Assembly (NCBI RefSeq): GCF_007676705.1
Contig: NZ_VEBF01000002.1
Span: forward strand, 124,001-188,000
Length of the DNA: 64,000 nucleotides
Direction of reading: 5' to 3'
Source: Paenibacillus xylanexedens
Lineage (GTDB): Bacteria; Bacillota; Bacilli; Paenibacillales; Paenibacillaceae
Positions 27,071 through 34,925 of the stretch are shown here, in pieces (the stretch's first letter is position 1; the number at the start of each line of letters is the position of its first letter). Below the pieces are notes generated by a model. That model was not told the DNA's origin. It worked only from the letters and a program-made list of their open reading frames with translations, and did not search any database. Position numbers and translations under genes: made by a program.

Positions 27071-28342
27071 ATGAACAAGCGCATTTTATCACTGATAGTA
27101 ACCTTGCTAATGATATCGTTAAGTATTTTTATTAGTACAGGTCAAGCGGCGGAGTCCATATCAAATGATAACATTAGAGTGCAAAGCAATGATCCAGGTC
27201 ATAAATGGGAGATACCTACCGCTACTAGTTTCACGAAGTCATCAGAAACTGAGGCAGAGGCAGTCACGGAACAATATCCTGAAGCCAGTCTACTTAACAC
27301 AAATATATTGATTGATCGAGGTAACGTACAACTAGAGTTAATGAGCAACCATAGCGATATTTATACTGGTGCATACACCGATGAAAACGGTAAGAATGTC
27401 ATACTTGTTACTGAGTTACCAAACGAATTAAAAAGTTCAATAATGAGCACGAGTGTTTTTCCTCAAAATATTGAATATTTAATTGTAAAATATTCTTTAG
27501 AAGAACTGACTAAAGCAAAAGAATCATTATCTGGAAAAATGAAAGAGTTAGGGTTAGAAGCGGTTGGTATAAATCCTAAGTTGAACAAAGTTAATGTGTA
27601 CATCTCACAAGAGCAGTACGATAATGCTAAGGAAGAGATACTAAACTATATCGATGAAGATATGGTGAGATGGGTAATAGGCGAGTTGAGCCTTCAAACA
27701 CAAGCGTATAACTTGTTTCCCGGAGAAAAAATTGAACGAGGAACTGCTATTACTTCCCCGGCATGTAGTTTAGGTTTCAACGGTCGTGCCAATGGTAACA
27801 ACGTCGGTGTTACTGCGGGGCATTGTGAGAATGGAACTTGGTATGACTTATCTGACGGTTCTAGCCCGATTGGTACAATGAACAATGCTGTATTTTCGGA
27901 TACGTCTAAGTTCGATGCAGGTTATATAGTATACAACTCATCTGTAAATCCGAGCCATAATTTAAATGGTAATTCTTTAACGATAGGGACAACGGATTAC
28001 TCTGGCCTATATCGTCAGGTTGGAGATAAGGTAAGAGTACACGGGTACAATTTGAATGGAAGTAGTTATCCTCTAGCTGAGATTGTTGACACTAGTTATG
28101 ATATTAATGGTGGACCGACTGATATGATCATTACTGGACTTAGTGGTACACAGCTAGGAGATAGTGGAGGATTAGTATACAATGTCGTCAATAATGGTGT
28201 ACGAAACTATGCAAGAATTGAAGGTACCCACACTGGTATAGTTAGACAAGGTGGAGTAGATACATGGCAAGCTTTTTCAAAATATAGTTATACAATTAGT
28301 TCGCTAGGTCTCTCGGGAGTCTACACAGATTCCTCCTACTGA
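27071..28342 (+). CDS. Secreted trypsin-like serine protease with propeptide
   Basis: A 423-residue exported protease. Residues 1-28 are a signal peptide (ILSLIVTLLMISLSIFIS). About 200 residues of propeptide follow, including YLIVKYSLEELTKAKESL, a helical inhibitory region as in streptogrisin precursors. The catalytic domain starts near SPACSLGFNGRANGN and has the triad: histidine in GVTAGHCENG, aspartate in SKFDAGYIV and serine in LGDSGGLVYN. It should be activated by propeptide removal outside the cell. ATG 27071 follows GAGAGGAGATAGTTT. A DUF3221-like lipoprotein gene begins 33 bases later. Confidence 0.87.
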   Translation: MNKRILSLIVTLLMISLSIFISTGQAAESISNDNIRVQSNDPGHKWEIPTATSFTKSSETEAEAVTEQYPEASLLNTNILIDRGNVQLELMSNHSDIYTGAYTDENGKNVILVTELPNELKSSIMSTSVFPQNIEYLIVKYSLEELTKAKESLSGKMKELGLEAVGINPKLNKVNVYISQEQYDNAKEEILNYIDEDMVRWVIGELSLQTQAYNLFPGEKIERGTAITSPACSLGFNGRANGNNVGVTAGHCENGTWYDLSDGSSPIGTMNNAVFSDTSKFDAGYIVYNSSVNPSHNLNGNSLTIGTTDYSGLYRQVGDKVRVHGYNLNGSSYPLAEIVDTSYDINGGPTDMIITGLSGTQLGDSGGLVYNVVNNGVRNYARIEGTHTGIVRQGGVDTWQAFSKYSYTISSLGLSGVYTDSSY

Positions 28343-28374
28343 TGATTTTATATTGCAAGTGGAAGGTGATAATT

Positions 28375-28719
28375 ATGGCTAAACTAGTGAGTGGACTCAC
28401 ACTCGTTTTGTTGCTACTAGCCGTCGGCTGTAGTTCTCAAAATGAACAAACTCAATCAGATGCGGACATCAGCGGTACAATTATAGAAGTTAATGAACAA
28501 GATAATCAAATATTGATTGAACAAGATAACCCAGATGATCCTGCAACGAAACAAATTTGGATAAGTAAAGATGAGGATAGTGAAATAGTTATCGGTGGGG
28601 CAGCCGAGTCTAAATTTGCTAGTTCAATAAAAAATAAAAAAGCTGAAGTATGGATAAAAAATCTTATAGCCCAGTCATCACCTCCACGAGCTATAGCTGA
28701 AAAAGTCATTATTGAATAA
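28375..28719 (+). CDS. DUF3221-like lipoprotein
   Basis: A 114-residue small lipoprotein: LTLVLLLLAVGCSSQ is the signal and lipobox. The mature domain, starting ISGTIIEVNEQDNQILIEQD, is a small beta-rich DUF3221-like fold of unknown function found in bacilli. The start is ATG 28375, with GGAAGGTGATAATT upstream. It follows the protease gene by 33 bases and is probably co-transcribed. A more distant relative is encoded at 45627-45971. Confidence 0.72.
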   Translation: MAKLVSGLTLVLLLLAVGCSSQNEQTQSDADISGTIIEVNEQDNQILIEQDNPDDPATKQIWISKDEDSEIVIGGAAESKFASSIKNKKAEVWIKNLIAQSSPPRAIAEKVIIE

Positions 28720-28746
28720 TAAAGGTTAAGGTAATTAATATCATTA

Positions 28747-28824
28747 TGTCGCGGGACAAGAACTTGGTTCCTTTGCCGACAAGGACAAGAACATTGTGTC
28801 ATTTCGGATTAGGTGATTATCTAA
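28747..28824. repeat. Family A repeat with internal deletion
   Basis: TGTCGCGGGACAAGAACTTG joined to CCGACAAGGACAAGAACATT and the end GGATTAGGTGATTATCTAA. As at 8522, the middle of the element is missing. Confidence 0.75.
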
Positions 28825-28999
28825 ATAGTATCATTATGGAGATCATGTGGCTAGATAAAATCATATGAATATAAGACTTCACTTGAATAACGATTTTTTT
28901 GTTTCAGGAACTAGGTTTTTTCGACCAAAGGCAAAGAACTAGTTCATTGTTGAAAAGGTTAAAAATATGGTACCAATGTTGATAAGATTCTTTATCGGT

Positions 29000-29030
29000 T
29001 TCATTAAGCTAACGGGCAGGTTAGTTTGGT
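29000..29030. repeat. Family B right-end fragment
   Basis: TTCATTAAGCTAACGGGCAG then GTTAGTTT, preceded by ATGGTACCAATGTTGAT as at 8740. It lies upstream of namA. Confidence 0.65.
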
Positions 29031-29122
29031 ATGGTTTAATGAAATGACTACTGTTTTGACAAGAAGAGATTCGAGTGATATTATTTGCATGTGCAAACAA
29101 ATAAAAATGGAGGTAATTTAAA

Positions 29123-30169
29123 ATGAATAATTTATCCACTCCTTTCAAACTAAAGAACCTGGAACTCAAAAATAGAACTGTCATGGCTCCGATGTGTCAA
29201 TATTCTGTTGAACTAAAAGATGGCGTACCCAATGATTGGCATTTTGTGCACTATGCTTCCAGAGCTGTTGGTGGAACAGGACTAATCATTGTTGAAATGA
29301 CAGGAGTTGATCCTGATGGAAGAATCACAGATGGTGATCTTGGTCTGTGGTCCGATGATCAAATTCCTCCATATCAACATCTCGTCTCTGAAGTCCAGAA
29401 GCATGGATCTAAGATAGGTATACAGATTGGGCATGCCGGCAGAAAGGCAGAGGATGCTATTCAACCTGTAGCGCCGTCCTCTGTTCAAGGTGGAGCGCTA
29501 CCTGAAGAGACGAAATATGGAGAGTTGAAACTCCCCAGAGCCCTAACGATCGAAGAGATTAATCGAGTAATTAGTCAATTTAAGGATGCTGCTAGACGTG
29601 CGGTTGAAGCCGGGTTTGATACCATCGAACTTCATGGTGCTCATGGGTATTTACTTCATCAGTTTATGTCACCCAGTATTAATATCAGAGAAGATGTATA
29701 TGGAACAGACCTATCGAAATTTGGTGTAGAGGTCATTCAAGCGGTGAAAAGTGTCATGCCTGAAAATATGCCCCTGATTATGAGACTTTCTGCAATTGAA
29801 TACATTGATGGCGGGTATGACATTGAACATGCATTGAATATGGGAGAGAGATTTAAAACTGCAGGTGTAGACATTTTCCATATTTCTAGCGGTGGTGAAG
29901 GTATACCAGGCAAATTGAAGCCATTAAACACGCCTGGTTACCAAGTACCTTTCGCAAGAATGTTTAAGGATCGTCTTGGTCTTCCTGTGATTGCTGTTGG
30001 AAAGCTTGAAAATGCTGAACTTGCTCAAGCAACTATTGCAAATGGTGATGCAGATCTGGTTGCGGTGGCGAGAGGAATGTTGAATGATCCATATTGGACA
30101 TTGCATGCGATCAAAACGACAACAAAGAAAGTGGAACCACCTTTTCAGTATTCGAGAGGAATCCGTTAA
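29123..30169 (+). CDS. namA: NADPH dehydrogenase, old yellow enzyme family
   Basis: A 348-residue FMN enzyme of the YqjM/NamA class, reducing activated carbon-carbon double bonds and nitro compounds with NADPH. Class signs: cysteine 25 in MAPMCQYSV, which tunes the flavin; IGHAGRKAED; the substrate-binding pair in ELHGAHGYLLHQF; and the late flavin-phosphate motif ADLVAVARGMLNDP. Length matches the family. TGGAGGTAATTTAAA precedes ATG 29123. A frameshifted VOC gene and a MarR-like regulator follow on the same strand, which suggests a stress-response group. Confidence 0.9.
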   Translation: MNNLSTPFKLKNLELKNRTVMAPMCQYSVELKDGVPNDWHFVHYASRAVGGTGLIIVEMTGVDPDGRITDGDLGLWSDDQIPPYQHLVSEVQKHGSKIGIQIGHAGRKAEDAIQPVAPSSVQGGALPEETKYGELKLPRALTIEEINRVISQFKDAARRAVEAGFDTIELHGAHGYLLHQFMSPSINIREDVYGTDLSKFGVEVIQAVKSVMPENMPLIMRLSAIEYIDGGYDIEHALNMGERFKTAGVDIFHISSGGEGIPGKLKPLNTPGYQVPFARMFKDRLGLPVIAVGKLENAELAQATIANGDADLVAVARGMLNDPYWTLHAIKTTTKKVEPPFQYSRGIR

Positions 30170-30240
30170 AGGATTAGTCTAATATGAATTTGCTTGATAG
30201 CTAAGAATAAAAACAAATTTGATAAAGGGAGACATAAAAC

Positions 30241-30763
30241 GTGAAAAGAACTACAAGAGGAATCGATCATATTGGAGTAACCGTGCCCGATATCGAAGAA
30301 GCAACAGTTTTCTTTAAAAAGGCTTTTGACGCTAAAATTGCTTATGATAATAAAAAATTAGAAGATGAGCCTTTAGCTGGACCAAATGTAGAGAAAACAT
30401 TAGGTCTAAAAAAAGGAACCAAAGTTATCCACATGCGGTTTGCTTTCTTTTAATAATAGCGCTAGTATCGAACTATTTAATTACGTCGATGCGGATCAAC
30501 GGAAACCGTCAATTGCTTCTGACTTAGGTGTTCAACATTTTGGTTTCTATGTGGATGACATTAAAGAAGCAGCTAAAGCATTTGTTGAAGCAGGTGGAGA
30601 GTTATTAAATGATCCCGGTGAATTGTTGGGAGATGTTGAAGATGGAACAGGTCATTTTGTATATGGGCGTGCACCATGGGGAATGTTAATTGAACTCATT
30701 AGCTATACACCGCATGGATTAAACTACCCTGAAGATAGTGAAGCAAAACGTTTTACACCATAA
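30241..30763 (+). pseudogene. VOC-family (glyoxalase/dioxygenase-like) gene with one-base frameshift
   Basis: The GTG start at 30241, after AAAGGGAGACATAAAAC, opens TRGIDHIGVTVPDIEEATVF, a clear VOC first half. The frame stops after HMRFAFF. One T too many in the run 30439-30441 explains this: the next frame continues as LLSFNNSASIELFNY and QHFGFYVDDIKEAAKAFVEA to 30763. Corrected, the product would be about 173 residues with two metal-binding half-sites. The break is either a real inactivation or a sequencing error. Confidence 0.75.
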
Positions 30764-30953
30764 CATCTAGACTTATGACCAACCATATAAGAAATTTGAG
30801 TATCCCTATGTCAGTATATTCTAAGGAACTGCATGCACTAAAGCTATACTCATTTTGAGGAGACGGCATCCATTTGATCTTTTGACATCAGCTTAAGTTG
30901 AGGTAATACTATATGTGAGACAATACAACGTATAGAATGAAAGGACGATATAC

Positions 30954-31367
30954 TTGAGCGATTCAGATTATCTAATTCATGACTGGGTCAATTTCTCCAA
31001 ATATCATGATCGTATTAATAATGCTTTAAACCATATTCTTCAGGAACGTTATCAATTTAGCTTAAAAGAGTTTTATTTGCTTATGTACCTATATCATTCC
31101 GAAGACAACAAGCTTCGTCTGTCTACTGCATCGAATATGATTGGTTTAAGCCAGAGTGCTCTTACTCGTCTAATTACCAGATTGGAAAACCATACTTTTC
31201 AACCTGTAGAACGAGTTGTGTATGAAGAAGATAAGAGAGGCTTCTATGTTGTTCTTACTCCAAACGGTGAGAAATATACGAGTGATATTATTTCAGAAGT
31301 TAGTTCTGCTTTAGAGGCGTCTATGTCTGAAAAGGATAAAAAAAACATTCGATTATTTACGTCTTAA
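30954..31367 (+). CDS. MarR-family transcriptional regulator
   Basis: A 137-residue winged helix protein. The DNA-binding part is recognisable in LRLSTASNMIGLSQSALTRL followed by ITRLENHTFQPVERVVYEED and the wing KRGFYVVLTPNGEK. It is preceded by the helix HILQERYQFSLKEFYLLMYL. TTG 30954 follows AAAGGACGATATAC. Downstream of namA and the VOC gene, it may control them. A stable hairpin at 31497 ends the unit. Confidence 0.78.
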   Translation: MSDSDYLIHDWVNFSKYHDRINNALNHILQERYQFSLKEFYLLMYLYHSEDNKLRLSTASNMIGLSQSALTRLITRLENHTFQPVERVVYEEDKRGFYVVLTPNGEKYTSDIISEVSSALEASMSEKDKKNIRLFTS

Positions 31368-31496
31368 ATACGGTACACAAATAAATTTGCCGACATCGAA
31401 TCATATTCAGACCTTTGGAACTCTCAGCGCTCATCACACTAATCCGACTATCAAATAAACGGAACGGACATTATAACAGTAAATACATGATGGGCA

Positions 31497-31536
31497 AAAT
31501 AACCACAGTCGCAATTTATAGCGACTGTGGTTATTT
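31497..31536 (+). terminator. Terminator hairpin
   Basis: AAATAACCACAGTCGC pairs with GCGACTGTGGTTATTT around an 8-base loop, about 130 bases after the MarR-type gene. Confidence 0.75.
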
Positions 31537-31640
31537 GATCGTTACAAACAGAGGATGATAACTTTGTTCTGGTACCGTAATGACTAAGAAAAAGTTCTGA
31601 TTTCGTATTAAGTATGAATCTCATCAAATATTGTACTATA

Positions 31641-31742
31641 TCATTAAGCTAACGGGAAACGATAGCTCAATATAAATATAAGAAGGGCAGCCGGTGTTTG
31701 TGAGCGGCTGCTTTTGTTCAGCTAACGTGCAGGTTGGTTTCA
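31641..31742. repeat. Family B repeat, full length
   Basis: TTAAGCTAACGGGAAACGAT, a GGGCAGCCG...CGGCTGC middle hairpin and CAGCTAACGTGCAGGTTGGTT. Confidence 0.8.
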
Positions 31743-31827
31743 ACTTAGGTACTGGCTAGTATATAATTAGTAAAACCATGTTGCCTGGAGGAAAAAATGA
31801 AAGAAGAGAAAGAAAAGCTCTGAAGGT

Positions 31828-31905
31828 GTCGAGGGACAAGAACATGTTCCTACCAACTAACGGGCTGACAATAGAGATGTTGCAGAAGTGCTGACATCCT
31901 ACCTT
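31828..31905. repeat. Family A left-end fragment fused to a C-type variant
   Basis: TGTCGAGGGACAAGAACATG stops after TTCCTA and runs straight into CAACTAACGGGCTGACAATA, then GATGTTGCAGAAGTGCTGAC. The junction shows recombination between repeats. Confidence 0.65.
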
Positions 31906-31962
31906 GATTGAGGAGGTAGTAAAGAGACGACCTCGAACAATCGCACTACTTCAACAGCTAAT

Positions 31963-32007
31963 AAAAATGCTCCCGTACATTTTAGCCACAGGTACGGGAG
32001 CATTTTT
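31963..32007 (+). terminator. Strong intrinsic terminator without an upstream gene
   Basis: AAAAATGCTCCCGTAC and GTACGGGAGCATTTTT, 16-bp arms with a 13-base loop and built-in T-run. No open frame upstream would use it. Confidence 0.85.
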
Positions 32008-32049
32008 CATTAAATAGACAATAACCCCCATTAATGTACAGGAGGGAAA

Positions 32050-32184
32050 TTGATCTCCGCAAAACTGGAAGAGGGACGGGCGGAGTTAGGTGAAGCCATT
32101 TTAGATCCTAAATTAAAATTGGCTGTCGATGAAGATAGTCAAATTGGAATCGAGCAAACAAGGATCGCCGCTGATTTATACGTA
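32050..32184 (+). pseudogene. Gene fragment ending in a family B repeat
   Basis: TTG 32050 follows AGGAGGGAAA and reads ISAKLEEGRAELGEAILDPK then LKLAVDEDSQIGIEQTRIAA before running into repeat sequence. I do not recognise the family. The natural-looking start and sudden loss of coding sequence suggest a gene cut off at the repeat. Confidence 0.4.
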
Positions 32185-32250
32185 AACGATAGTTCAATAA
32201 AGATAAACTGCAACCGAGCAATTGATCGGCTGCAGTTTCTTTACGCTAAC
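32181..32250. repeat. Family B repeat, diverged
   Basis: AACGATAGTTCAATAAAGAT with the hairpin AAACTGCAACC / GGCTGCAGTTT and CGCTAACGGC. Confidence 0.55.
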
Positions 32251-32300
32251 GGCAATATACTTCTAGTTTTAGAGTGACAGTATAAAAAACAGTAATGGAG

Positions 32301-32684
32301 TTAGTTTGTGTGTGCAACGGCACTGATTTCTATCAGCTGCTCAGGTGACGCTAGGTATGTCACACCGATACAGCTTCCCGCAGGCCGGTGTTGTCCCATG
32401 TATTCCCTAAACAACCCGATGCACGGCTCTATATGCTCTTGTGCGTTTGTCAGATAGATCTCCACATAAGCGAGGTTTGATTTTGTGATACCAAATTCCG
32501 CCAGCACGCGATCGAGATTCTCCAGCGTCTGCCGGGTCTGTGCTTCAATATCGCCCTCACCAACAAATTCACCCTCCGTATTGTGGGAAAATTGTCCTGA
32601 AATGTAAATTGTGCCGTTGACGCTGTAGCCCTGGCTGATGCCGTGATCCCAAAGATCGTGACTGTAGGTTTTGACTTTAGTCAT
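32301..32684 (-). CDS. RidA/YjgF-family protein
   Basis: A 127-residue member of the RidA family, which hydrolyses reactive enamine/imine intermediates in the cytoplasm. Signs are SVNGTIYISGQFSHNTEGEF, then TRQTLENLDRVLAEFGITKS and the C-terminal RPAGSCIGVTYLASPEQLIE, where canonical RidA has R-P-A-R; the arginine that binds the substrate carboxylate is replaced by glycine or serine (PAGS). It is therefore probably one of the Rid subfamilies without confirmed deaminase activity. ATG 32684 has AAAAGGAGTC upstream on the reverse strand. Confidence 0.82.
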   Translation of the reverse strand: MTKVKTYSHDLWDHGISQGYSVNGTIYISGQFSHNTEGEFVGEGDIEAQTRQTLENLDRVLAEFGITKSNLAYVEIYLTNAQEHIEPCIGLFREYMGQHRPAGSCIGVTYLASPEQLIEISAVAHTN

Positions 32685-32900
32685 TGTTTTGACTCCTTTT
32701 CTTCAAAGTAAGGCTAGTATAAAATAAATACTTACTTAAAAAAAGTACGCACTTTATTGATAGTTACTATCAGAAAGGATAGTGTGTGTATATATGAGTA
32801 TGTTTAATATAAAGGCGAATGAAGGGCATCAAACTACCCAAATAACGACCTCGACGTTTACAGATGCAATTTGATCCGTTGATTATTTACCATGAAGTGA

Positions 32901-33134
32901 CTAAAGTCGCTGTAATCCTGAACCGAATTTACCAGTACCTCCTCTTTCAACATAGATGTTGAGTAAGTTTGTTGCAGATCTAAAAACCCCAACTGTTCCC
33001 CAAAGTAGAATACGCACATCACTTTCGTTTGGGGTTCCTATTGCAGCGACAGTTTGAAGACCGATATCACCCAGTAACGTAGGGGTTGTTACTAAGGTTG
33101 TAGTACCCGAACTAAAGGTATTATTAAGGGACAT
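32901..33134 (-). CDS. Small hypothetical protein
   Basis: 77 residues starting MSLNNTFSSGTTTLVTTPTL, rich in threonine and glycine, followed by LQTVAAIGTPNESDVRILLW. No signal peptide and no family I recognise. A good GAGAGGTG site lies about 40 bases upstream in front of a different ATG with an immediate stop, so a frameshift may have cut the true N-terminus. Uncertain. Confidence 0.35.
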   Translation of the reverse strand: MSLNNTFSSGTTTLVTTPTLLGDIGLQTVAAIGTPNESDVRILLWGTVGVFRSATNLLNIYVERGGTGKFGSGLQRL

Positions 33135-33249
33135 GCGTGAATCTTAAATATGCATACTTTACACCTCTCACTCTTCTATTCTTATTTACTGTATGTCAAC
33201 AAATTTTTAATTGCTTAGACGCAGATTCATAGAGGCAGGTTAATCCACT

Positions 33250-33338
33250 TTATTAAACTAACGGGAAACGATAGCTCAATAAAACGGACAAAGCAGCTGA
33301 CCAACGTGATCGGCTGCTTTGGTTTAACTAACGGGCAG
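33250..33338. repeat. Family B repeat, full length
   Basis: AAACTAACGGGAAACGATAG, AAGCAGCTGACC...ATCGGCTGCTT and TTAACTAACGGGCAG. Highly similar to the copy at 8320. Confidence 0.82.
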
Positions 33339-33460
33339 AAAAATTCAAAAAAGGACTTAACACACTTGTTAAGTTTGTTCTCGGTTTAAGTGCTGGTTAT
33401 ACATTACCTTGAACAGTAAAATCTAAATGTAAGGTAAGAATTCGCTTTAGGGGTGCAAAC

Positions 33461-33590
33461 ATGAAGATTGGTTCGATCATCAAAAAACTAAGGTTACAAA
33501 GCGGTATAACGCAAGAGCAATTCGCAAGCTTCTATTTATAAGAAATTACGTACCTTGAAGAAAAAAGGGAACCTTCATAATAGAGGTGAT
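33461..33590 (+). pseudogene. XRE-type helix-turn-helix regulator remnant
   Basis: ATG 33461 after AGGGGTGCAAAC reads MKIGSIIKKLRLQSGITQEQ, the first two helices of an XRE domain, then stops at 33539. A few codons further TYLEEKREPS, the usual end of such a domain, appears in frame, so the recognition helix has been lost by deletion. Confidence 0.65.
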
Positions 33591-33655
33591 CGCTGGTTCT
33601 TTATGAATAGCAATGTAGGGGGAGGGTAAGTACCCTTTAGAAGGGAGGGCAGGAA

Positions 33656-33964
33656 TTGATTAAAGTAGAAAGGGTCATGCGAATTATGACGTACATGGCA
33701 TGGACATTGCTTGTGCTGGTGTATCGGCTGTAACAATTGGAGCGTTTAACTCAATAGAAGCGTTGTTGGAGATCGTTCCATAACATAAGATAGATCATGG
33801 ATATTTGGAAGTAAATATACCTAGAAAAATGGAGCCAAAAACATCTGAGCAGGTACAGCTTTTGCTGGAATCCAATGGTGGTCATGTTGAACACTATACA
33901 AGAATCTTACGATGAATTTTTAACTATCGAACAAACTAACAAAAGTCGATTGATTAAATTGTAA
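33656..33964 (+). pseudogene. Ribosomal-processing cysteine protease Prp-like remnant
   Basis: TTG 33656, after AGGGAGGGCAGGAA, starts IKVE as Prp does. The sequence then jumps to GHANYDVHGMDIACAGVSAV, the catalytic histidine and cysteine region, shows a stop after NSIEALLEIVP, continues with HGYLEVNIPRKMEPKTSEQV and frameshifts again before NTIQESYDEFLTI. Prp normally sits between the L21 and L27 genes and trims L27 in Firmicutes. This broken copy far from ribosomal genes must be a decayed duplicate. At least one deletion, one stop and two frame changes are present. Confidence 0.75.
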
Positions 33965-34377
33965 CAAATAATTTGAAAACTGTTTTTATGTTAAATTTCG
34001 GGGCATTTATTATTGCTGCAACGAATATTGTTTTGCCACACGGTGAAGAACTGGCTTGTACTTTAAAATACACGTAGGTAAATAAATAAGCAAACAAGCA
34101 GGCTATCCATATCGATGTTATGTGAGACTAAACTCCAGATGATAATTTTGTTTAATACTAAGCTACCTTTTAAGGTAGCTTTTTTAGTTGTCCACTATAA
34201 TCCTCGACACAAACATTAACTCATTAAAGGAGAACGAGATAAATCATACCATCAAGCAGAACAGACAATCGTAGACAAAGTAAAATTTCTGGAATTTCGG
34301 CCTTTGCGCCTTTCTCTAAGAGCATAAACGGATCTTCACCTTATGCTTTGACAGGGAGATTCCGATGGTTATAAAAA
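33965..34377. other. Gene-free stretch with one terminator
   Basis: A short open frame at 33973-34077 (LNFGAFIIAATNIVLP) faintly resembles small holin-like toxins, but support is poor. Otherwise only the hairpin at 34161 is notable. Confidence 0.35.
34161..34186 (+). terminator. Intrinsic terminator
   Basis: AGCTACC TTTTA AGGTAGCT followed by TTTTT. Confidence 0.8.
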
Positions 34378-34406
34378 TTGACATCGAAATAATGTGTGTA
34401 TATACT
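34378..34406 (+). promoter_or_regulatory. Sigma-A promoter of the MarR gene
   Basis: TTGACA at 34378-34383, a spacer of exactly 17 bases, and TATACT at 34401-34406. The -10 is covered by a MarR-type operator half-palindrome. Confidence 0.8.
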
Positions 34407-34409
34407 CCT
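34394..34409. promoter_or_regulatory. MarR operator 1 (over the -10)
   Basis: GTGTGTATATACTCCT matches operator 2 at 34895 in 13 of 16 positions. Its position over the -10 predicts autorepression. Confidence 0.65.
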
Positions 34410-34413
34410 ATTT

Positions 34414-34878
34414 ATGAGAGAACATAATTCAACTTCAAGTTTTTCAGGGACAACCGATTATACAGCAGATTGCGCTTGCTTGAATTTTAGAAAAGCGTCA
34501 CGGTTCATTACCAGTTTATATGATGAATATTTAAGACCTGTCGGGCTTCGGGCTACACAGTTATCTTTGCTGATGGCACTTGAACAGACCGGGTCTGTCA
34601 CTATTACATCTCTTGCCGAAGTACTTCTAATGGATCGTACTACCTTACCACGCGATCTGAAGCCGCTTGAGAGAAAGGGATGGGTGTCCATCACGGAAGG
34701 AAAGGATCGTAGGAAACGTTTTATTGATTTAACACCTGAAGGTAGGGATCTTCTCAACCGTGCGCTGCCGTTATGGGAACAGGCACAAATCCGTATTCAA
34801 GACTATATGGGCGAGGACCGTTATACAGGTTTACTTGGTCAGTTATCTGATATCGTTAAGCTAAATAGACAAGAATAA
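34414..34878 (+). CDS. MarR-family transcriptional regulator
   Basis: A 154-residue winged-helix repressor. CACLNFRKASRFITSLYDEY is the N-terminal dimer helix of a MarR subgroup with paired cysteines, possibly redox- or electrophile-sensing. The DNA-binding core is TITSLAEVLLMDRTTLPRDL with the wing EGKDRRKRFIDLTPEG. A start upstream at GTG 34396 is excluded because it lies inside the promoter. ATG 34414 sits about eight bases after the -10, so the transcript may be leaderless. It likely controls itself and the 4Fe-4S gene downstream through matching operators. Confidence 0.85.
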   Translation: MREHNSTSSFSGTTDYTADCACLNFRKASRFITSLYDEYLRPVGLRATQLSLLMALEQTGSVTITSLAEVLLMDRTTLPRDLKPLERKGWVSITEGKDRRKRFIDLTPEGRDLLNRALPLWEQAQIRIQDYMGEDRYTGLLGQLSDIVKLNRQE

Positions 34879-34894
34879 TTTTTTTTAATCAAAA

Positions 34895-34910
34895 AGGTGT
34901 ATATACACCT
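34895..34910. promoter_or_regulatory. MarR operator 2 (perfect palindrome)
   Basis: AGGTGTATATACACCT, a perfect 16-bp palindrome between the MarR gene and the 4Fe-4S gene. Confidence 0.75.
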
Positions 34911-34925
34911 AATTAGAAGGGATAG

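Larger units (their letters stand above)
31368..32049. other. Repeat-rich stretch without an intact gene
   Basis: Contains two strong terminator hairpins, a family B copy, a family A left-end fragment and a C-type variant. The 31760-31830 segment starts like a gene (GGAGGAAAAAATGAAAGAAG) but is broken by the family A fragment after a few codons. Confidence 0.5.
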
